Of a stretch of 64,000 nucleotides of DNA, positions 34,920 through 45,629 are shown piece after piece. The translations under genes and the position numbers were made by a program. The stretch's first letter is position 1; each line of letters opens with the position of its first letter. Source of the stretch: Streptomyces sp. PR69 (GTDB lineage Bacteria > Actinomycetota > Actinomycetes > Streptomycetales > Streptomycetaceae); assembly GCF_026420845.1 (NCBI RefSeq), contig NZ_JAOWCB010000006.1, positions 186,001-250,000 of the forward strand, in the 5' to 3' direction. The notes under the pieces are model-generated. The model searched no databases. It was not told the origin of the DNA and saw nothing but the letters and a program-made list of their open reading frames with translations.

Positions 34920-36319
34920 CCGGTCCCGTCCAGCGCTTCCGCGCACTGCCGCTGCGCTCCCGGCTGGCACTGCTGGTCGCCACGGCGGTCGCGGTCGCCG
35001 TCGCCGCGGTGTCCGTCGCCTGCTGGCTGGCGACCCGCGCGCAGCTGCACAACGAGCTCGACACCTCCCTGGAGAACACCAGCGCACCGGTGGGCACGGT
35101 GCGCTCCGCCATCGCCGCGTGCAGCGCCAGCCGGGCGGACGAGGCGTCGCCCGGCTTCGCGTACATCCAGGTGGTGTGGCCGGACGGCCGCCGCTGCGTC
35201 GCCCCGTACCAGCAGCCGGTCAAGGTGCAGGAGGAGGACGTCGCCGTCGCCGCGGGCGCGCTGGAGAGCGCGCTGCACAACAGCACCACGGACGGCGGTG
35301 TGCCGGTGCGCGTCCACACCGAGCGCATCCCCCTCGGCGGCCAGGGCACCGTCGCCGTGTCCGTCTCCCGCCCCCTCACGGAGATCGACGCCTCGCTCAA
35401 GCAGCTGGCGGTCCTGCTGAGCGTCGTCGCGGGCGTGGGCGTCGTGGGCGCGGGCGCGGCGGGCCTGTGGGTGGCCCGCACCGGGCTGAGGCCCGTCGAC
35501 CGGCTCACGGGCGCGGTGGAGCACATCGCCCGCACCGAGGATCTGACCGTGAGCATCCCCGTCGAGGGCGAGGACGAGATCGCCCGGCTGTCCCGCTCCT
35601 TCAACTCGATGACCGCCGCGCTGGCCTCCTCCCGGGACCGCCAGTCGCAGCTCATCGCGGACGCCGGCCATGAGCTGCGGACCCCGCTGACCTCCCTGCG
35701 CACGAACATCGAGCTGCTGGCGCGCAGCGAGGAGACGGGCCGGGCCATCCCGGCCGCCGACCGCGCCGCGCTGCTGGCCTCGGTCACGGCGCAGATGACG
35801 GAGCTGGCCGCCCTCATCGGCGACCTCCAGGAGCTGTCCCGGCCGGATGCCGCCGTGCCGGGTCCGCTGAAGGTGGTCGGGCTGCACGAGATCGCCGAGA
35901 CCGCGCTGAAGCGGGCCCGGCTGCGCGGCCCCGAGCTGGTCTTCGAGGCGGAGCTGCGCCCTTGGTACGTACGGGCTGAGCCGGCCGCGCTGGAACGGGC
36001 GGTGGTCAACGTACTGGACAACGCGGTGAAGTTCTCCCCGCCCGGCGGCACGGTCGAGGTGCGGCTCACGGACGGCGAGCTGACGGTGCGGGACCACGGC
36101 CCCGGCATCCCGGAGGACGAACTGCCGCATGTCTTCGAGCGGTTCTGGCGCTCCCCGTCCGCCCGTTCCCTGCCGGGCTCCGGTCTCGGCCTGTCCATCG
36201 TGGCCCGTACGGTGCACCAGGCGGGCGGCGAGATCGCCCTCACCCGCGCGGAGGGCAGCGGCACGCGCGCCTCGATCCGCCTCCCGGGGGCCCCGACCCC
36301 GCCGCCGGACACTCCGTAG
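34916..36319 (+). CDS. Sensor histidine kinase
   Basis: 467 aa. Two transmembrane helices (about 12-36 and 160-185) flank an extracellular sensor of about 120 aa; a HAMP domain follows ([30 protein letters not shown]). The H-box is [21 protein letters not shown], the N-box [16 protein letters not shown] and the G-boxes [20 protein letters not shown] and [12 protein letters not shown] 34916 overlaps the regulator stop by four bases, so the pair is translationally coupled. The resemblance to MprB, next to a DegP-like protease, fits envelope-stress sensing. Confidence 0.93.
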   Translation: MTGPVQRFRALPLRSRLALLVATAVAVAVAAVSVACWLATRAQLHNELDTSLENTSAPVGTVRSAIAACSASRADEASPGFAYIQVVWPDGRRCVAPYQQPVKVQEEDVAVAAGALESALHNSTTDGGVPVRVHTERIPLGGQGTVAVSVSRPLTEIDASLKQLAVLLSVVAGVGVVGAGAAGLWVARTGLRPVDRLTGAVEHIARTEDLTVSIPVEGEDEIARLSRSFNSMTAALASSRDRQSQLIADAGHELRTPLTSLRTNIELLARSEETGRAIPAADRAALLASVTAQMTELAALIGDLQELSRPDAAVPGPLKVVGLHEIAETALKRARLRGPELVFEAELRPWYVRAEPAALERAVVNVLDNAVKFSPPGGTVEVRLTDGELTVRDHGPGIPEDELPHVFERFWRSPSARSLPGSGLGLSIVARTVHQAGGEIALTRAEGSGTRASIRLPGAPTPPPDTP

Positions 36320-36358
36320 GGACGCCGGACACTGTGCAGGGACGCCGTCCCCACCGGG

Positions 36359-37267
36359 TCAGTTGTGGCGGATCAGCGACTCGACCAGGCCCGCGCGGGT
36401 GTTGGGGTAGTCCATGGGGACGATGCCGAGGCCCGTCCAGCCGTCCGCCTCCGCGCCGTCCAGGAAGGAGTGGACGCGCGGGTTGAGGCGGTCGGAGTTC
36501 CAGCGGGGCGGCAGATACGCCGAGGTGCTGACATGGTTGACGTACAGCCTGCCCGGCTGCCGCACGGCCTTGCGGAAGTGCGCCTCGATCTTCGGGTACT
36601 TGGCCCCGGGTTCGGCCAGGTAGTCGTCCTGGATGTCGAACAGCGCGCCGTCCCCGTACCGTACGCCGGGCAGTCCGCCGTTGTCGGCGAGCAGCACCAC
36701 CCGGCCGCGGGCCTCGCCCAGCGCGGGCAGCCCGTCGCCGATGCGGAACAGACCGCGCCAGCCGCGCCGGTCGAGGTAGTCGTCGAAGACGGCGCGGAAG
36801 ACGGCGTCGCTCTCGTTTGAGTACTCCTGCTTGACGCGCATCAGCACGGTCTCCGACGGATGCGCCCGCAGGAAGTCGCGGCAGGCGATCAGCACATCGC
36901 CGAACATCATGTGCTGGAAGGCCGCGCCGTGGTGGATGGCGAAGGAGCCGTCGATGGCCCGGCAGCGGATGTCGAGGAACCGGATGCCGCTGTCGAGCTG
37001 CTGCGCGACGGCCGTGTTCTGGCACTCGGCCCACGGCCCGCCGTGGCGCGCGCCGGAGTCATGGGTGCCGGGGACAGTCAGCGTGTGGAGGGCGGTGCCG
37101 TCGCCGTGGCCCGCCATCCAGTCCCTGGTCGACAGCGCCCGCGGCGGCGCGGCGGGAGAGGCGGAAGCGGAGGCGGAGGCGGAGGGCGCGCCGATGAGGG
37201 CGGTGGCGGTCAGGGCCGCGGCCGTGGCTCCGGCGCCTGCGAGGAAGCTCCGTCGGTCCATGTCCAT
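36359..37267 (-). CDS. Tat-exported phosphatidylinositol-specific phospholipase C-like enzyme
   Basis: 302 aa. A twin-Arg signal (MDRRSFLAGAGATAAALTATALIGAPSASA) is followed by a PI-PLC X domain: LTVPGTHDSGARHG with the first catalytic His, RFLDIRCRAIDGSFAIHHGAAFQ with the second. A late YVNHVSTSAY and WNSDRLNPRVHSFL are family-like. It cleaves phosphatidylinositol or glycosyl-PI outside the cell. ATG 37267 is used; MDRRSF at 37261 is equally possible. Confidence 0.88.
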   Translation of the reverse strand: MDMDRRSFLAGAGATAAALTATALIGAPSASASASASPAAPPRALSTRDWMAGHGDGTALHTLTVPGTHDSGARHGGPWAECQNTAVAQQLDSGIRFLDIRCRAIDGSFAIHHGAAFQHMMFGDVLIACRDFLRAHPSETVLMRVKQEYSNESDAVFRAVFDDYLDRRGWRGLFRIGDGLPALGEARGRVVLLADNGGLPGVRYGDGALFDIQDDYLAEPGAKYPKIEAHFRKAVRQPGRLYVNHVSTSAYLPPRWNSDRLNPRVHSFLDGAEADGWTGLGIVPMDYPNTRAGLVESLIRHN

Positions 37268-37362
37268 GAAAGCGGAGTATGGCGCGTGCACGTCAAAAAC
37301 GGCATGGCTGTGCGATGGCGGAAACGCGACAGGAGCCGGAAGAACGACACCGGGAGAACGAA

Positions 37363-37392
37363 GGGGCGTCGGACCGCACGGCCCGACGCCCC
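37363..37392 (-). terminator. Hairpin after the 5'-nucleotidase gene
   Basis: GGGGCGTCGG (37363-37372) pairs with CCGACGCCCC (37383-37392), loop 10 nt. It lies between the 5'-nucleotidase stop and the PI-PLC start, both minus strand. Confidence 0.6.
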
Positions 37393-37414
37393 CTTCCCAG
37401 AGCCTTAAATCGTC

Positions 37415-39358
37415 CTACTCGATGACCGTGATCCGGCCGCCCGCCGGCGGACCGAGCGGCTTCTCGGGAGACGAGTGAGCCTTCAGATACGCGTTGAAGA
37501 TCTCCAGGTCGGACGCGCCGACCAGCTTGTTCGTGTGCTCCTTGAAGACGGTGAAGCCATCGCCGCCGCCCGCCAGGAATTCGTTCATGGCGACCCGGTA
37601 GGTCTTCGACGGGTCGATCGCCTCGCCGTTCAGCCGCACCGAGCCGACGACGATCCGCTCGGCGCCCGACTTGGTCAGATCCAGGGTGTACGTAAAGCCC
37701 TCGGACACCTGAAGGATCTTCGGGAACTCCTCATTCGGCCCGCTGACCTGCTGCTGGAGCGCGGTGATGAGCTGCGCGCCGGTCAGGTCGACGACGTTCA
37801 TCATGTTGGTGAACGGCTGCACCGTGTATGCCTCGCCGTAGGTCACCACGCCGTCGCCCTCGTCGCCCGAGGCCTTGTGGACCAGATCGGCGCGGATGCC
37901 GCCGGGGTTCATCAGCGCCAGCTGTGCCCCGCCCTTGTCGGCCGGGGCGAGCCCCTCAAGCTGGGCGTCCGCGATCAGATCGCCCAGCGGCTTCTCCGGC
38001 GTGGTCGCGCCACGGCCGTTGATGTCAGCGGAGATATAGCCCTGCGGACGGCTCGCGATCGGCACCGCGAGCTCGTTCCAGCGCTTGATGAGCCGCGTCA
38101 TATCGGCGGCCGGGGTCTGGTCCCGGCGGACGACATGGTTGGCCGCGGTCGGGTTCTTCCCGTACGTGTGGTGCACCCACCACCACGGCAGCCACTTCGG
38201 CAGCTTCTTCTGCCGCCACTTCTCCGTGTTCACCGCCGTGCGCACGATGTCCTTGGTGCGGCGGTCGTAGGTGAGGGTGGTCTCCGTGTAGAGCCTGCCG
38301 TACGAGGCGGCCGAGGTGACCAGACGCGGCTTGCCGGCCGGGTCCGGGATGGTGCACACATACGCCTGGTGGGTGTGGCCGGTGACCAGCGCGTCCACCT
38401 TCGGCGTGATGCCCTTGGCGATGTCGGCGATCGGGCCCGAGATGCCGTCGCCGGCGCCGGGCGAGTCGCAGTCGTAGTTGTACGACGACGAGGCGGGCGC
38501 GCCGCCCTCGTGGATCAGCGCGACGATCGACTTCACGCCCTGGCGGTCCAGCTCACGGGCGTACTTGTTGATCGTCTCGACCTCGTCGTGGAACTTCAGG
38601 CCCTTGATGCCGTTCGCGCTGACGATGTCCGCGGTGCCCTCCAGGGTCACCCCGATGAAGCCGATCTTGACACCGCCCTTCTTCCAGACGGTGTACGGCT
38701 TGAGGATCGGCTTGCCGGTCTTCTCGTTCGTGACATTGGCCGCGAGGTACGGGAAGTCCGCGCCCTTGAAGGTCTTCCCCTCCTCGGAGCAGCCGTCGAC
38801 CGGGTGGCAGCCGCCCTTCTGCAGACGGGCCAGCTCGACAGCGCCCTCGTCGAATTCGTGGTTGCCCACGCCCGCCACATCGAGGTCCAGCTCGTTGAGC
38901 GCCTCGATGGTCGGCTCGTCATGGAAGAGACCGGAGATCAGCGGGCTGGCGCCGACCATGTCACCCGCGGCGGCGGTGACGGAGTAGCGATTCTTCTTGC
39001 GGGCCTCGCGCAGTGAAGTGGCCAGATACTCGATCCCGCCGGCCGGTATGGAGGTCACCGTCCCGTCCGGGTGCGTCTCCTTGACCGTGCCGGAGGAGCC
39101 GGACGGCGGCTCCAGATGCCCGTGCAGATCGTTGAAGGAGAGCAGCTGCACATCGACCGTGCGGGAGCGCTGCCAGTTCCCGTAGTGACCACGGTCGCGG
39201 TCCCGGCCGCGGTCGCCGTCCTGGCCCCGGTCGTGCGCGCCGGCCGGCACCGCGGCGACGAGCGCCCCGACGGTGGCGATCCCGGCGGCGACGGCCAGCG
39301 TCCGCCGCGTGCGCCGCGACCGCCTGAGGGCGCGGCTGTGTGGAGTTGTCGCTGACAT
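37415..39358 (-). CDS. Secreted bifunctional metallophosphatase/5'-nucleotidase
   Basis: 647 aa. A signal peptide (RTLAVAAGIATVGALVAAVPAGAHD) and an Asp/Arg/Gly-rich segment precede a metallophosphatase domain with VQLLSFNDLHGHLEP, VAGVGNHEFDEG and VDALVTGHTHQAY. A C-terminal nucleotide-binding domain follows (GDLIADAQLEGLAP, ALMNPGGIRADL, YTVQPFTNMMNVVDLTG). It releases phosphate from extracellular nucleotides, so it belongs to phosphate scavenging. It is divergent from mshD. Confidence 0.92.
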   Translation of the reverse strand: MSATTPHSRALRRSRRTRRTLAVAAGIATVGALVAAVPAGAHDRGQDGDRGRDRDRGHYGNWQRSRTVDVQLLSFNDLHGHLEPPSGSSGTVKETHPDGTVTSIPAGGIEYLATSLREARKKNRYSVTAAAGDMVGASPLISGLFHDEPTIEALNELDLDVAGVGNHEFDEGAVELARLQKGGCHPVDGCSEEGKTFKGADFPYLAANVTNEKTGKPILKPYTVWKKGGVKIGFIGVTLEGTADIVSANGIKGLKFHDEVETINKYARELDRQGVKSIVALIHEGGAPASSSYNYDCDSPGAGDGISGPIADIAKGITPKVDALVTGHTHQAYVCTIPDPAGKPRLVTSAASYGRLYTETTLTYDRRTKDIVRTAVNTEKWRQKKLPKWLPWWWVHHTYGKNPTAANHVVRRDQTPAADMTRLIKRWNELAVPIASRPQGYISADINGRGATTPEKPLGDLIADAQLEGLAPADKGGAQLALMNPGGIRADLVHKASGDEGDGVVTYGEAYTVQPFTNMMNVVDLTGAQLITALQQQVSGPNEEFPKILQVSEGFTYTLDLTKSGAERIVVGSVRLNGEAIDPSKTYRVAMNEFLAGGGDGFTVFKEHTNKLVGASDLEIFNAYLKAHSSPEKPLGPPAGGRITVIE

Positions 39359-39482
39359 CTGTCCCCTTGTCAGTTCAGCGTGGCATGAGGGCTGCGAGCG
39401 GCAGCCTAGAGTCAACGCGCGTAGCGCAACAGGGGGAAAGGGTTACGGGCAGGTTGCGAGATCTCCGCCGTACCCTCGATGC

Positions 39483-40406
39483 ATGACCACTGACGCAGTC
39501 ATTCCGGAGCCCGGCCGGCAGATCCAGACGCTCGACGAGCTGACGCCCGAGCAGGCCGAAGCCGTCCTTGAGCTGCTCCGCGAGTCCGCCCGGGCCGACG
39601 GCATGCAGGCCGTCTCCGAGCAGGGCCGGCTGCAGCTGCGGGGCGGAAAGCGGGAAGGCGTACGGCACTTCCTGCTCACCGTCGAAGGCGAGCTGCGGGG
39701 CTACGCCCAGCTGGAGGACACCGACCCGGTCGAGGCCCCCGCCGCCGAGCTGGTCGTACACCCGGCCCACCGGGGACGCGGACACGGACGGGCCCTCGGC
39801 ACCGCCCTGCTCGGGACGTCCGGCAAGCGGCTGCGCGTCTGGGCGCACGGCGGGAAGTCGGCCGCCCGCCATCTGTCGCAGGTCCTCGGCCTCACCCTCT
39901 TCCGCGAACTACGGCAGCTGCGGCGGCCGTTGACCCCCATGGACATCCCCGAACCGGACTTCCCGCCCGGCGTGACCGTCCGCACCTTCGTCCCCGGCGA
40001 GGACGACGCGGCCTGGCTCTCGGTGAACGCCCGCGCCTTCGCCCACCACCCCGAGCAGGGCTCCCTCACCCAGCGCGACCTGGACGACCGCAAGGCCGAG
40101 CCCTGGTTCGACCCCAAGGGCTTCTTCCTCGCGGAACGCGAAGGGGAACTGATCGGCTTCCACTGGACGAAGGTCCACGCCGAGGAGCGGCTCGGCGAGG
40201 TGTACGTGCTCGGCGTACTGCCCGAGGCCCAGGGCGGCGGCCTCGGCCGCGCCCTCACCAGCCTGGGCCTGCGGCACCTCGCCGCCGAGGGCATGCCCAC
40301 CGCGATGCTGTACGTCGACGCGGACAACGTGGCGGCGCTGACGGTCTACGAGCGGCTCGGCTTCACCACGCATGAGGTGGACCTGATGTACCGCACGGAG
40401 ACGTAA
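39483..40406 (+). CDS. mshD: Mycothiol synthase MshD
   Basis: 307 aa, two GNAT domains. The first begins with LDELTPEQAEAVLELLRESARADG; the second has the acetyl-CoA loop VLGVLPEAQGGGLGRALTSLGLRHL and AMLYVDADNVAALTVYERLGF. MshD acetylates Cys-GlcN-Ins to give mycothiol, the thiol of actinobacteria. ATG 39483 is fixed by the MTTDAVIPEPGRQIQTLDEL start. It is divergent from the 5'-nucleotidase gene. Confidence 0.94.
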   Translation: MTTDAVIPEPGRQIQTLDELTPEQAEAVLELLRESARADGMQAVSEQGRLQLRGGKREGVRHFLLTVEGELRGYAQLEDTDPVEAPAAELVVHPAHRGRGHGRALGTALLGTSGKRLRVWAHGGKSAARHLSQVLGLTLFRELRQLRRPLTPMDIPEPDFPPGVTVRTFVPGEDDAAWLSVNARAFAHHPEQGSLTQRDLDDRKAEPWFDPKGFFLAEREGELIGFHWTKVHAEERLGEVYVLGVLPEAQGGGLGRALTSLGLRHLAAEGMPTAMLYVDADNVAALTVYERLGFTTHEVDLMYRTET

Positions 40407-40832
40407 GGCCGGGGGCCGGGGGGTGGGGCAGGGTGCTTCGGGGCCCCCGTCCGCGCGGGTCGCCCGCGGCCCGGGCAGGCGCCTCTCCCACGCACAGGGC
40501 GGGTGGGCGGGAAAAGACCCGCACCCGCGGAGACCGGCACGCCCGGGAAACCCGCACGGCGCGCAGCGCCGCCAGGGGGTGCGCGGGGCGAAGCCCCCGC
40601 ACCCGAGAGGGCGGGAGGGTGGGAAAGGACCCGCACCCGCGAGGGCCACCGCCCCGCCGGAGACGCGCCCCGCGCTGCCAGGACGTCATGTCCTCGTTAC
40701 CGGCCATTCAGCCTCCCTTGCGACCCTCACTCAATGCAGCCCGCTGTGCCCGCCGCCCCCAACGGGAGAAATCCCCTCACCTCAGACCTCTCCGACGCGC
40801 CTGAGCTGCCCATGGCGCGGAAGAATGGGTTC
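40407..40832. other. mshD-ppk intergenic region with repeated GC motifs
   Basis: 426 bp without a convincing gene. Two related segments, near 40507 and 40619, share GGGAAA(A/G)GACCCGCACCCGCG. The pair flanks a CGCGGGGCGAAGCCCCCGC palindromic patch near 40580. These may end mshD transcription. No clear PHO box is seen before ppk. Confidence 0.5.
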
Positions 40833-43094
40833 ATGAGCCAGCAGCCCGCCGAGGTCCCGGTCCCGCAGCAGTCCCAGCCGCCGCAGCCGCAGCCGTCCGT
40901 CGGCTCGATCGCCGCGCACCGTCCGCATGCCACCGCCGCCACGGTCTCCGACCTGGAGCCCGACATCGACGCTGACCTGGACGGATACGAGGTGAGCAAC
41001 GGGGACGGCCCGGACGCCAGGCACGACGGGGAGCTGCCCAAGGGCCGGTTCCTGGACCGCGAGCGGAGCTGGCTCGCCTTCAATGAGCGGGTCCTGGAGC
41101 TCGCCGAGGACCCGAACACCCCGCTGCTGGAGCGCGCCAACTTCCTCGCGATCTTCGCGTCCAACCTGGACGAGTTCTTCATGGTCCGCGTCGCCGGGCT
41201 GAAGCGCCGCATCGCGACCGGCGTCGCCACCCGTTCGGCCTCGGGGCTGCAGCCCCGCGAGGTGCTCGATCTGATCTGGACCCGCTCGCGCGAGCTCATG
41301 GCGCGGCACGCCGCCGCCTACCAGCAGGACGTGGCCCCCGCGCTGGCCGACGAGGGCGTCCACATCATCCGCTGGCCGGAGCTCAGTGAGAAGGAGCAGG
41401 CGCGTCTGTTCACGCTGTTCCGCCAGCAGATCTTCCCGGTGCTGACCCCGCTGGCCGTGGACCCCGCGCACCCGTTCCCGTATATCTCCGGCCTCTCGCT
41501 CAATCTCGCGGTCGTCGTCCGCAACCCGGTCAGCGGACACCGCCACTTCGCCCGGGTGAAGGTCCCCCCGCTGCTCTCCCGCTTCCTGGAGGCCTCCCCG
41601 CAGCGGTACGTCCCGCTGGAGGACGTGATCGCCGCGCATCTGGAGGAGCTGTTCCCCGGCATGGAGGTGCTTGCGCACCATATGTTCCGGGTGACCAGGA
41701 ACGAGGACCTGGAGGTCGAGGAGGACGACGCCGAGAATCTCCTTCAGGCGCTGGAGAAGGAGCTGCTGCGCCGCCGCTTCGGCCCGCCGGTGCGGCTGGA
41801 GGTCGAGGAGTCGATCGACCCGTACGTCCTGGATCTGCTGGTCCGCGAGCTGAAGATCTCCGAGTCCGAGGTCTATCCGCTGCCCGGTCCGCTGGACCTC
41901 ACCGGTCTGTTCGGGATCGCCGCGCTGGACCGGCCCGAGCTGAAGTACCCGAAGTTCATCGCCGGCACGCACCGCGACCTCGCCGAGGTGGAGTCCGCCT
42001 CCGCGCCCGACATCTTCATGGCGCTGCGCGAACGGGATGTCCTGCTGCACCACCCGTACGACTCCTTCTCCACCTCCGTGCAGGCCTTCCTGGAGCAGGC
42101 CGCGGCCGACCCGGACGTGCTGGCGATCAAGCAGACGCTGTACCGCACCTCCGGCAAGTCCCCGATCGTGGACGCGTTGATAGACGCCGCCGAGTCCGGC
42201 AAGCAGGTCCTCGTCCTCGTCGAGATCAAGGCCCGCTTCGACGAGCAGGCCAACATCAAGTGGGCGCGGAAGCTGGAGGAGGCCGGCTGCCATGTCGTCT
42301 ACGGCCTGGTGGGGCTGAAGACGCACTGCAAGCTGTCGCTGGTGGTCCGGCAGGAGGGCGAGACCCTGCGCCGGTACAGCCATGTCGGCACCGGCAACTA
42401 CCACCCGAAGACGGCCCGGCTGTACGAGGACCTGGGGCTGCTCACCGCGGACCCGCAGGTCGGCGCGGATCTGTCGGATCTGTTCAACCGGCTGTCGGGC
42501 TACTCGCGCCGGGAGACGTACCGCAGGCTGCTGGTCGCCCCCAAGTCGCTGCGCGACGGGCTGATCTCCCGTATCAACAAGGAGATCGCCCACCATCGCG
42601 CCGGACGCCCCGCCTCGGTGCGCATCAAGGTCAACTCGATGGTGGACGAGGCCGTCGTCGACGCCCTGTACCGGGCGTCCATGGCCGGCGTGCCCGTGGA
42701 CATCTGGGTGCGCGGGATCTGTGCGATACGCCCCGGAGTCACCGGCCTGTCGGAGAACATCCGGGTCCGCTCGATCCTCGGGCGCTTCCTGGAGCACTCC
42801 CGGGTCTTCGTCTTCGGCAACGGCGGAGAGCCGGAGGTGTGGCTCGGCAGCGCCGACATGATGCACCGCAACCTCGACCGCCGTATCGAGGCGCTCGTCC
42901 GGGTCACCGACCCGGCCCACCGCGCGGCCCTGAACCGGCTGCTGGAGACGGGCATGTCCGACTCCACCTCCTCCTGGCACCTCGGCCCGGACGGAGCCTG
43001 GACCCGGCACGCCACGGACCCCGACGGCCAGCCGCTGCGGCATGTACAGGAGATGCTCATTGACGCCCGGAGGCGCCGGCGTGCACAGCCCTGA
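40833..43094 (+). CDS. ppk: Polyphosphate kinase 1
   Basis: 753 aa, full PPK1: N domain ([54 protein letters not shown]), head domain, and two phospholipase-D-like C domains. The catalytic phospho-His lies in [22 protein letters not shown]. The enzyme makes and breaks polyphosphate from ATP. The start ATG 40833 (MSQQPAEV) is preferred; ATG 40812 would add seven residues. The stop overlaps the GTG of the next gene by 14 bp. Confidence 0.95.
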   Translation: MSQQPAEVPVPQQSQPPQPQPSVGSIAAHRPHATAATVSDLEPDIDADLDGYEVSNGDGPDARHDGELPKGRFLDRERSWLAFNERVLELAEDPNTPLLERANFLAIFASNLDEFFMVRVAGLKRRIATGVATRSASGLQPREVLDLIWTRSRELMARHAAAYQQDVAPALADEGVHIIRWPELSEKEQARLFTLFRQQIFPVLTPLAVDPAHPFPYISGLSLNLAVVVRNPVSGHRHFARVKVPPLLSRFLEASPQRYVPLEDVIAAHLEELFPGMEVLAHHMFRVTRNEDLEVEEDDAENLLQALEKELLRRRFGPPVRLEVEESIDPYVLDLLVRELKISESEVYPLPGPLDLTGLFGIAALDRPELKYPKFIAGTHRDLAEVESASAPDIFMALRERDVLLHHPYDSFSTSVQAFLEQAAADPDVLAIKQTLYRTSGKSPIVDALIDAAESGKQVLVLVEIKARFDEQANIKWARKLEEAGCHVVYGLVGLKTHCKLSLVVRQEGETLRRYSHVGTGNYHPKTARLYEDLGLLTADPQVGADLSDLFNRLSGYSRRETYRRLLVAPKSLRDGLISRINKEIAHHRAGRPASVRIKVNSMVDEAVVDALYRASMAGVPVDIWVRGICAIRPGVTGLSENIRVRSILGRFLEHSRVFVFGNGGEPEVWLGSADMMHRNLDRRIEALVRVTDPAHRAALNRLLETGMSDSTSSWHLGPDGAWTRHATDPDGQPLRHVQEMLIDARRRRRAQP

Positions 43095-44820
43095 AGTTTC
43101 CCGGCAGGACCCTGCCGCGGTGATCGAACCCCGCTCCACGGGGGGCGGGGACCCGGCGGGGTTCCCGGGCCTGGAGGTCCGGGAGGCCCCGGAGGCGCTG
43201 GAGGCCCTGGAGGCCCTGGAGCCGCTGGAGGCGGTCACGGCCGGTGAGGCCCTCGGCCGGTATCTCCATGCCCAGGCGGGGGATTTTCTGCGCAGCCTGC
43301 GGCTGCACGGCGAGAGCGGTTCTGACACGGCTGCCACGGCCGAGGCGGCGCTGGCGCTGCGGATGGCGGCACGGCGCATCGGCGGGACGCTGCAGACGTT
43401 CCGGCCGCTGCTGGACCCCGTATGGGCGGACGAGCTGCGTGCGGAGCTGGCCTGGCTGTCCGCCACGCTCGCCCAGGAGCACGCCTGCATCTCCCGGCTG
43501 TCCCGGCTGCTGGACGCCCTGTCCCGCCTTTCGGGCGCGGTTCCGCTGCCCCCGGCCCGTGCGGAGCTGACGCTGCCGCCGTCGGGCGGCGCGGCGGCGC
43601 GCAAGGGGGACCCCGCCCGGGAGGCCCCGCAGGCTCAGGGGGCTCAGGGGGCTCAGGGGGCCGACGCCGGGAGCGCGGCCGCGGGGGCGCAGGCCCGGCA
43701 AGGCGCGGGGTCTTCGGGCTCCGCGGCCCCCGGAGGTTCCCGGGACGGCGGGGCGCCGTCGGCCCAGGAGACGGCCACGGGAGGACCTGGTGACACGGGC
43801 GGCACGGGGAGCGCGGCCGCGGGGGCCGACGCTGCCGGGGGACGCGCCGGCATCGGAGCCGTACCGGAGACGACCTCCTCCGGCGCCCACGAGCCGACGG
43901 CCACCGGGCACGCCGACGGCCGGACGCCCCCCGGCACCCACGAGCCGACCGCCACCGGCAACACCACCACCCAAGCCACCCCCAAGGCCACCGCCCCCGG
44001 CGCCCACGAGCCGACGGCCACCGGGCACGCCGACGGCCGGACGCCCCCCGGCGCCCACGAGCCGACCGCCACCGGCAACACCGCCACCCCCAAGGCCGCC
44101 GCCTCCCATACCCGCCAGCCGGTCACCCCCGCCGCCAGGGCCACCGCCCCCAACGCCCACGGCCGCACCACCGCCGGCACCGGCTCGCTCACCGTCGGGG
44201 CCGCCCGTGCCGGGGCCCTGCTGGAGCGGCAGCTCACCCTCGCCCGGACGCGCGCCCACTCCGCCGCGCTGCAGGCGCTCGGCTCGTCCCGTTTCCACGC
44301 GGTCGCCGACGCCGTCGCCGTCCTCGCCTCCGAGCTGCCGCTCACCCCGGCGGCCGGGGCGTCGGCCGCCGAGGCGCTCGTCCGCCCCGCGCAGCTCGCG
44401 GAGCGGCTGCTGCTGGACGCGGTCGCCGCGCTTCCGCTGGCCCGCGCGGCCCACCCGTACAACGCGGAGGCGCTGGTCCACGGCCTGTCCGCGCCGCCGG
44501 CCGGTGAGGCGCAGGACGCGCCGTGGCATCAGGTGCGCCAACTGCTGCGGCTGCACCGGTACGCGCGTGAGGTGCTGCACCCGCAGACCGCTGATCCGGT
44601 GCTCGGCCAGGCCGGACGGGTTCTCGACCGGCACCGGGACGCGGCCGAGGCGGCCGCGGCCGCCGCCGCGGCGGCGCGCACGCCGCGCATCGCCCCGGCC
44701 ACCGCGTACGCGCTGGGCGTGCTGCACGCGGATCAGCGGCATGAGGTGGAGGCCGCCCGCTTCGCGTTCCAGCAGGTCTGGCAGCAGACGGCCGCCGCAG
44801 CCCCGGCCACGGTGTCATGA
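43081..44820 (+). CDS. CHAD-domain protein split by a repetitive insert
   Basis: 579 aa. The CHAD fold is helical with conserved His and Arg; here the first half ([44 protein letters not shown]) and second half ([36 protein letters not shown]) are separated by about 200 disordered residues (about 175-375). The insert holds a 39-residue tandem repeat ([18 protein letters not shown]). CHAD proteins bind polyphosphate granules and follow ppk in many actinobacteria. GTG 43081 has GGAGG eight bases upstream and overlaps ppk. Confidence 0.88.
   Translation: MHSPEVSRQDPAAVIEPRSTGGGDPAGFPGLEVREAPEALEALEALEPLEAVTAGEALGRYLHAQAGDFLRSLRLHGESGSDTAATAEAALALRMAARRIGGTLQTFRPLLDPVWADELRAELAWLSATLAQEHACISRLSRLLDALSRLSGAVPLPPARAELTLPPSGGAAARKGDPAREAPQAQGAQGAQGADAGSAAAGAQARQGAGSSGSAAPGGSRDGGAPSAQETATGGPGDTGGTGSAAAGADAAGGRAGIGAVPETTSSGAHEPTATGHADGRTPPGTHEPTATGNTTTQATPKATAPGAHEPTATGHADGRTPPGAHEPTATGNTATPKAAASHTRQPVTPAARATAPNAHGRTTAGTGSLTVGAARAGALLERQLTLARTRAHSAALQALGSSRFHAVADAVAVLASELPLTPAAGASAAEALVRPAQLAERLLLDAVAALPLARAAHPYNAEALVHGLSAPPAGEAQDAPWHQVRQLLRLHRYAREVLHPQTADPVLGQAGRVLDRHRDAAEAAAAAAAAARTPRIAPATAYALGVLHADQRHEVEAARFAFQQVWQQTAAAAPATVS
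43882..44090 (+). repeat. 117-bp tandem repeat inside the CHAD gene
   Basis: Two near-identical copies start at 43882 and 43999, exactly 117 bp (39 codons) apart. Within each, a shorter unit (CCCACGAGCCGAC core) is repeated twice at half-length, so there are four similar subunits. Period and frame are kept. Confidence 0.9.
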
Positions 44821-45284
44821 ACACGGGCGGCCCCGAGACGGGCGAGGACACGGCCACGGTCCTGGCGGCCGGGTGCGTCCTGTGGCGGCGCTCCCCGCAC
44901 GGCTACGCCCAGGGCACCCCGTACGCAGGCGAGGGCATCGAGATCTGTCTCGTACACCGCCCGAAATACGGCGACTGGTCGCATCCGAAGGGGAAGCTGA
45001 AGCGCGGCGAGGACGCCCTCTCCTGCGCGCTGCGCGAGGTGCTGGAGGAGACCGGCCACCGCTGTGTCCCGGGCGCCCGGCTGCCCACGGTCCGCTATGT
45101 TGCGAACGGCCGCCCCAAGGAGGTCCGGTACTGGGCGGCGGAGGCCACCACCGGCTCCTTCGCCGCGGGTCACGAGGTCGACCAGATCGTCTGGCTCCCC
45201 CCGGCGGCGGCCCGTCACCGGCTCACCCAGCCACGTGACCGAAAACTGGTGGACGCGCTGCTCGACGCGCTCCGCTCGGCCTGA
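44817..45284 (+). CDS. NUDIX hydrolase (MutT/diadenosine-polyphosphate type)
   Basis: 155 aa. NUDIX box GKLKRGEDALSCALREVLEETGH is complete (G-X5-E-X7-REV-X-EE-X-G). The preceding HRPKYGDWSHPKGKLK is typical of Streptomyces ppk-linked NUDIX proteins that hydrolyse Ap4A or phosphate-rich nucleotides. ATG 44817 overlaps the CHAD stop (ATGA). This links it to the same polyphosphate operon. Confidence 0.92.
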   Translation: MNTGGPETGEDTATVLAAGCVLWRRSPHGYAQGTPYAGEGIEICLVHRPKYGDWSHPKGKLKRGEDALSCALREVLEETGHRCVPGARLPTVRYVANGRPKEVRYWAAEATTGSFAAGHEVDQIVWLPPAAARHRLTQPRDRKLVDALLDALRSA

Positions 45285-45461
45285 CGGCAAGTGACGCACC
45301 GTGACGACCGCGTGACGACGGTGGCACGACAGCCGGCCCCGGGCACTCGTTCCGGCCCGTGCGCTATCCGCACAACAGCCTCATAACGGGCCGGACACGG
45401 AACGGCTACGGAACCCCGTATGACCTCAGCCGCCCGACCTCAGCACCCAGCCGCCTAGCAC

Positions 45462-45516
45462 GGTTCACCTTCCGTTCACCCTCCCCGGTTTGCGGCTTCA
45501 CCTGATCTGCTTAATT
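45462..45516 (+). promoter_or_regulatory. PHO box and promoter of pstS
   Basis: GTTCACC occurs at 45463-45469 and 45474-45480, exactly 11 bp apart, and CTTCACC at 45496-45502, 22 bp further on with a degenerate unit between. This is the direct-repeat unit bound by PhoP in Streptomyces. TTAATT at 45511-45516 is a candidate -10. The rest of the 345-bp region upstream shows three GTGACG motifs near 45290-45320 but no gene. Confidence 0.85.
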
Positions 45517-45629
45517 TCGGCCGTACACGGTGACCAGCGCACTGCTGCACCACCTCACCCCGACGCACGCCGCCATACGTTTCCGACATCGGTCTGCGTC
45601 ACGGCGGCTCCTGGAAGGAACACCCGATA

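Noticed and set aside
40695..40716. Possible PHO box before ppk (GTTACC / ATTCAG)
   Set aside because: The TT pairs are 10 bp apart, not 11, and the match to GTTCACC is poor.
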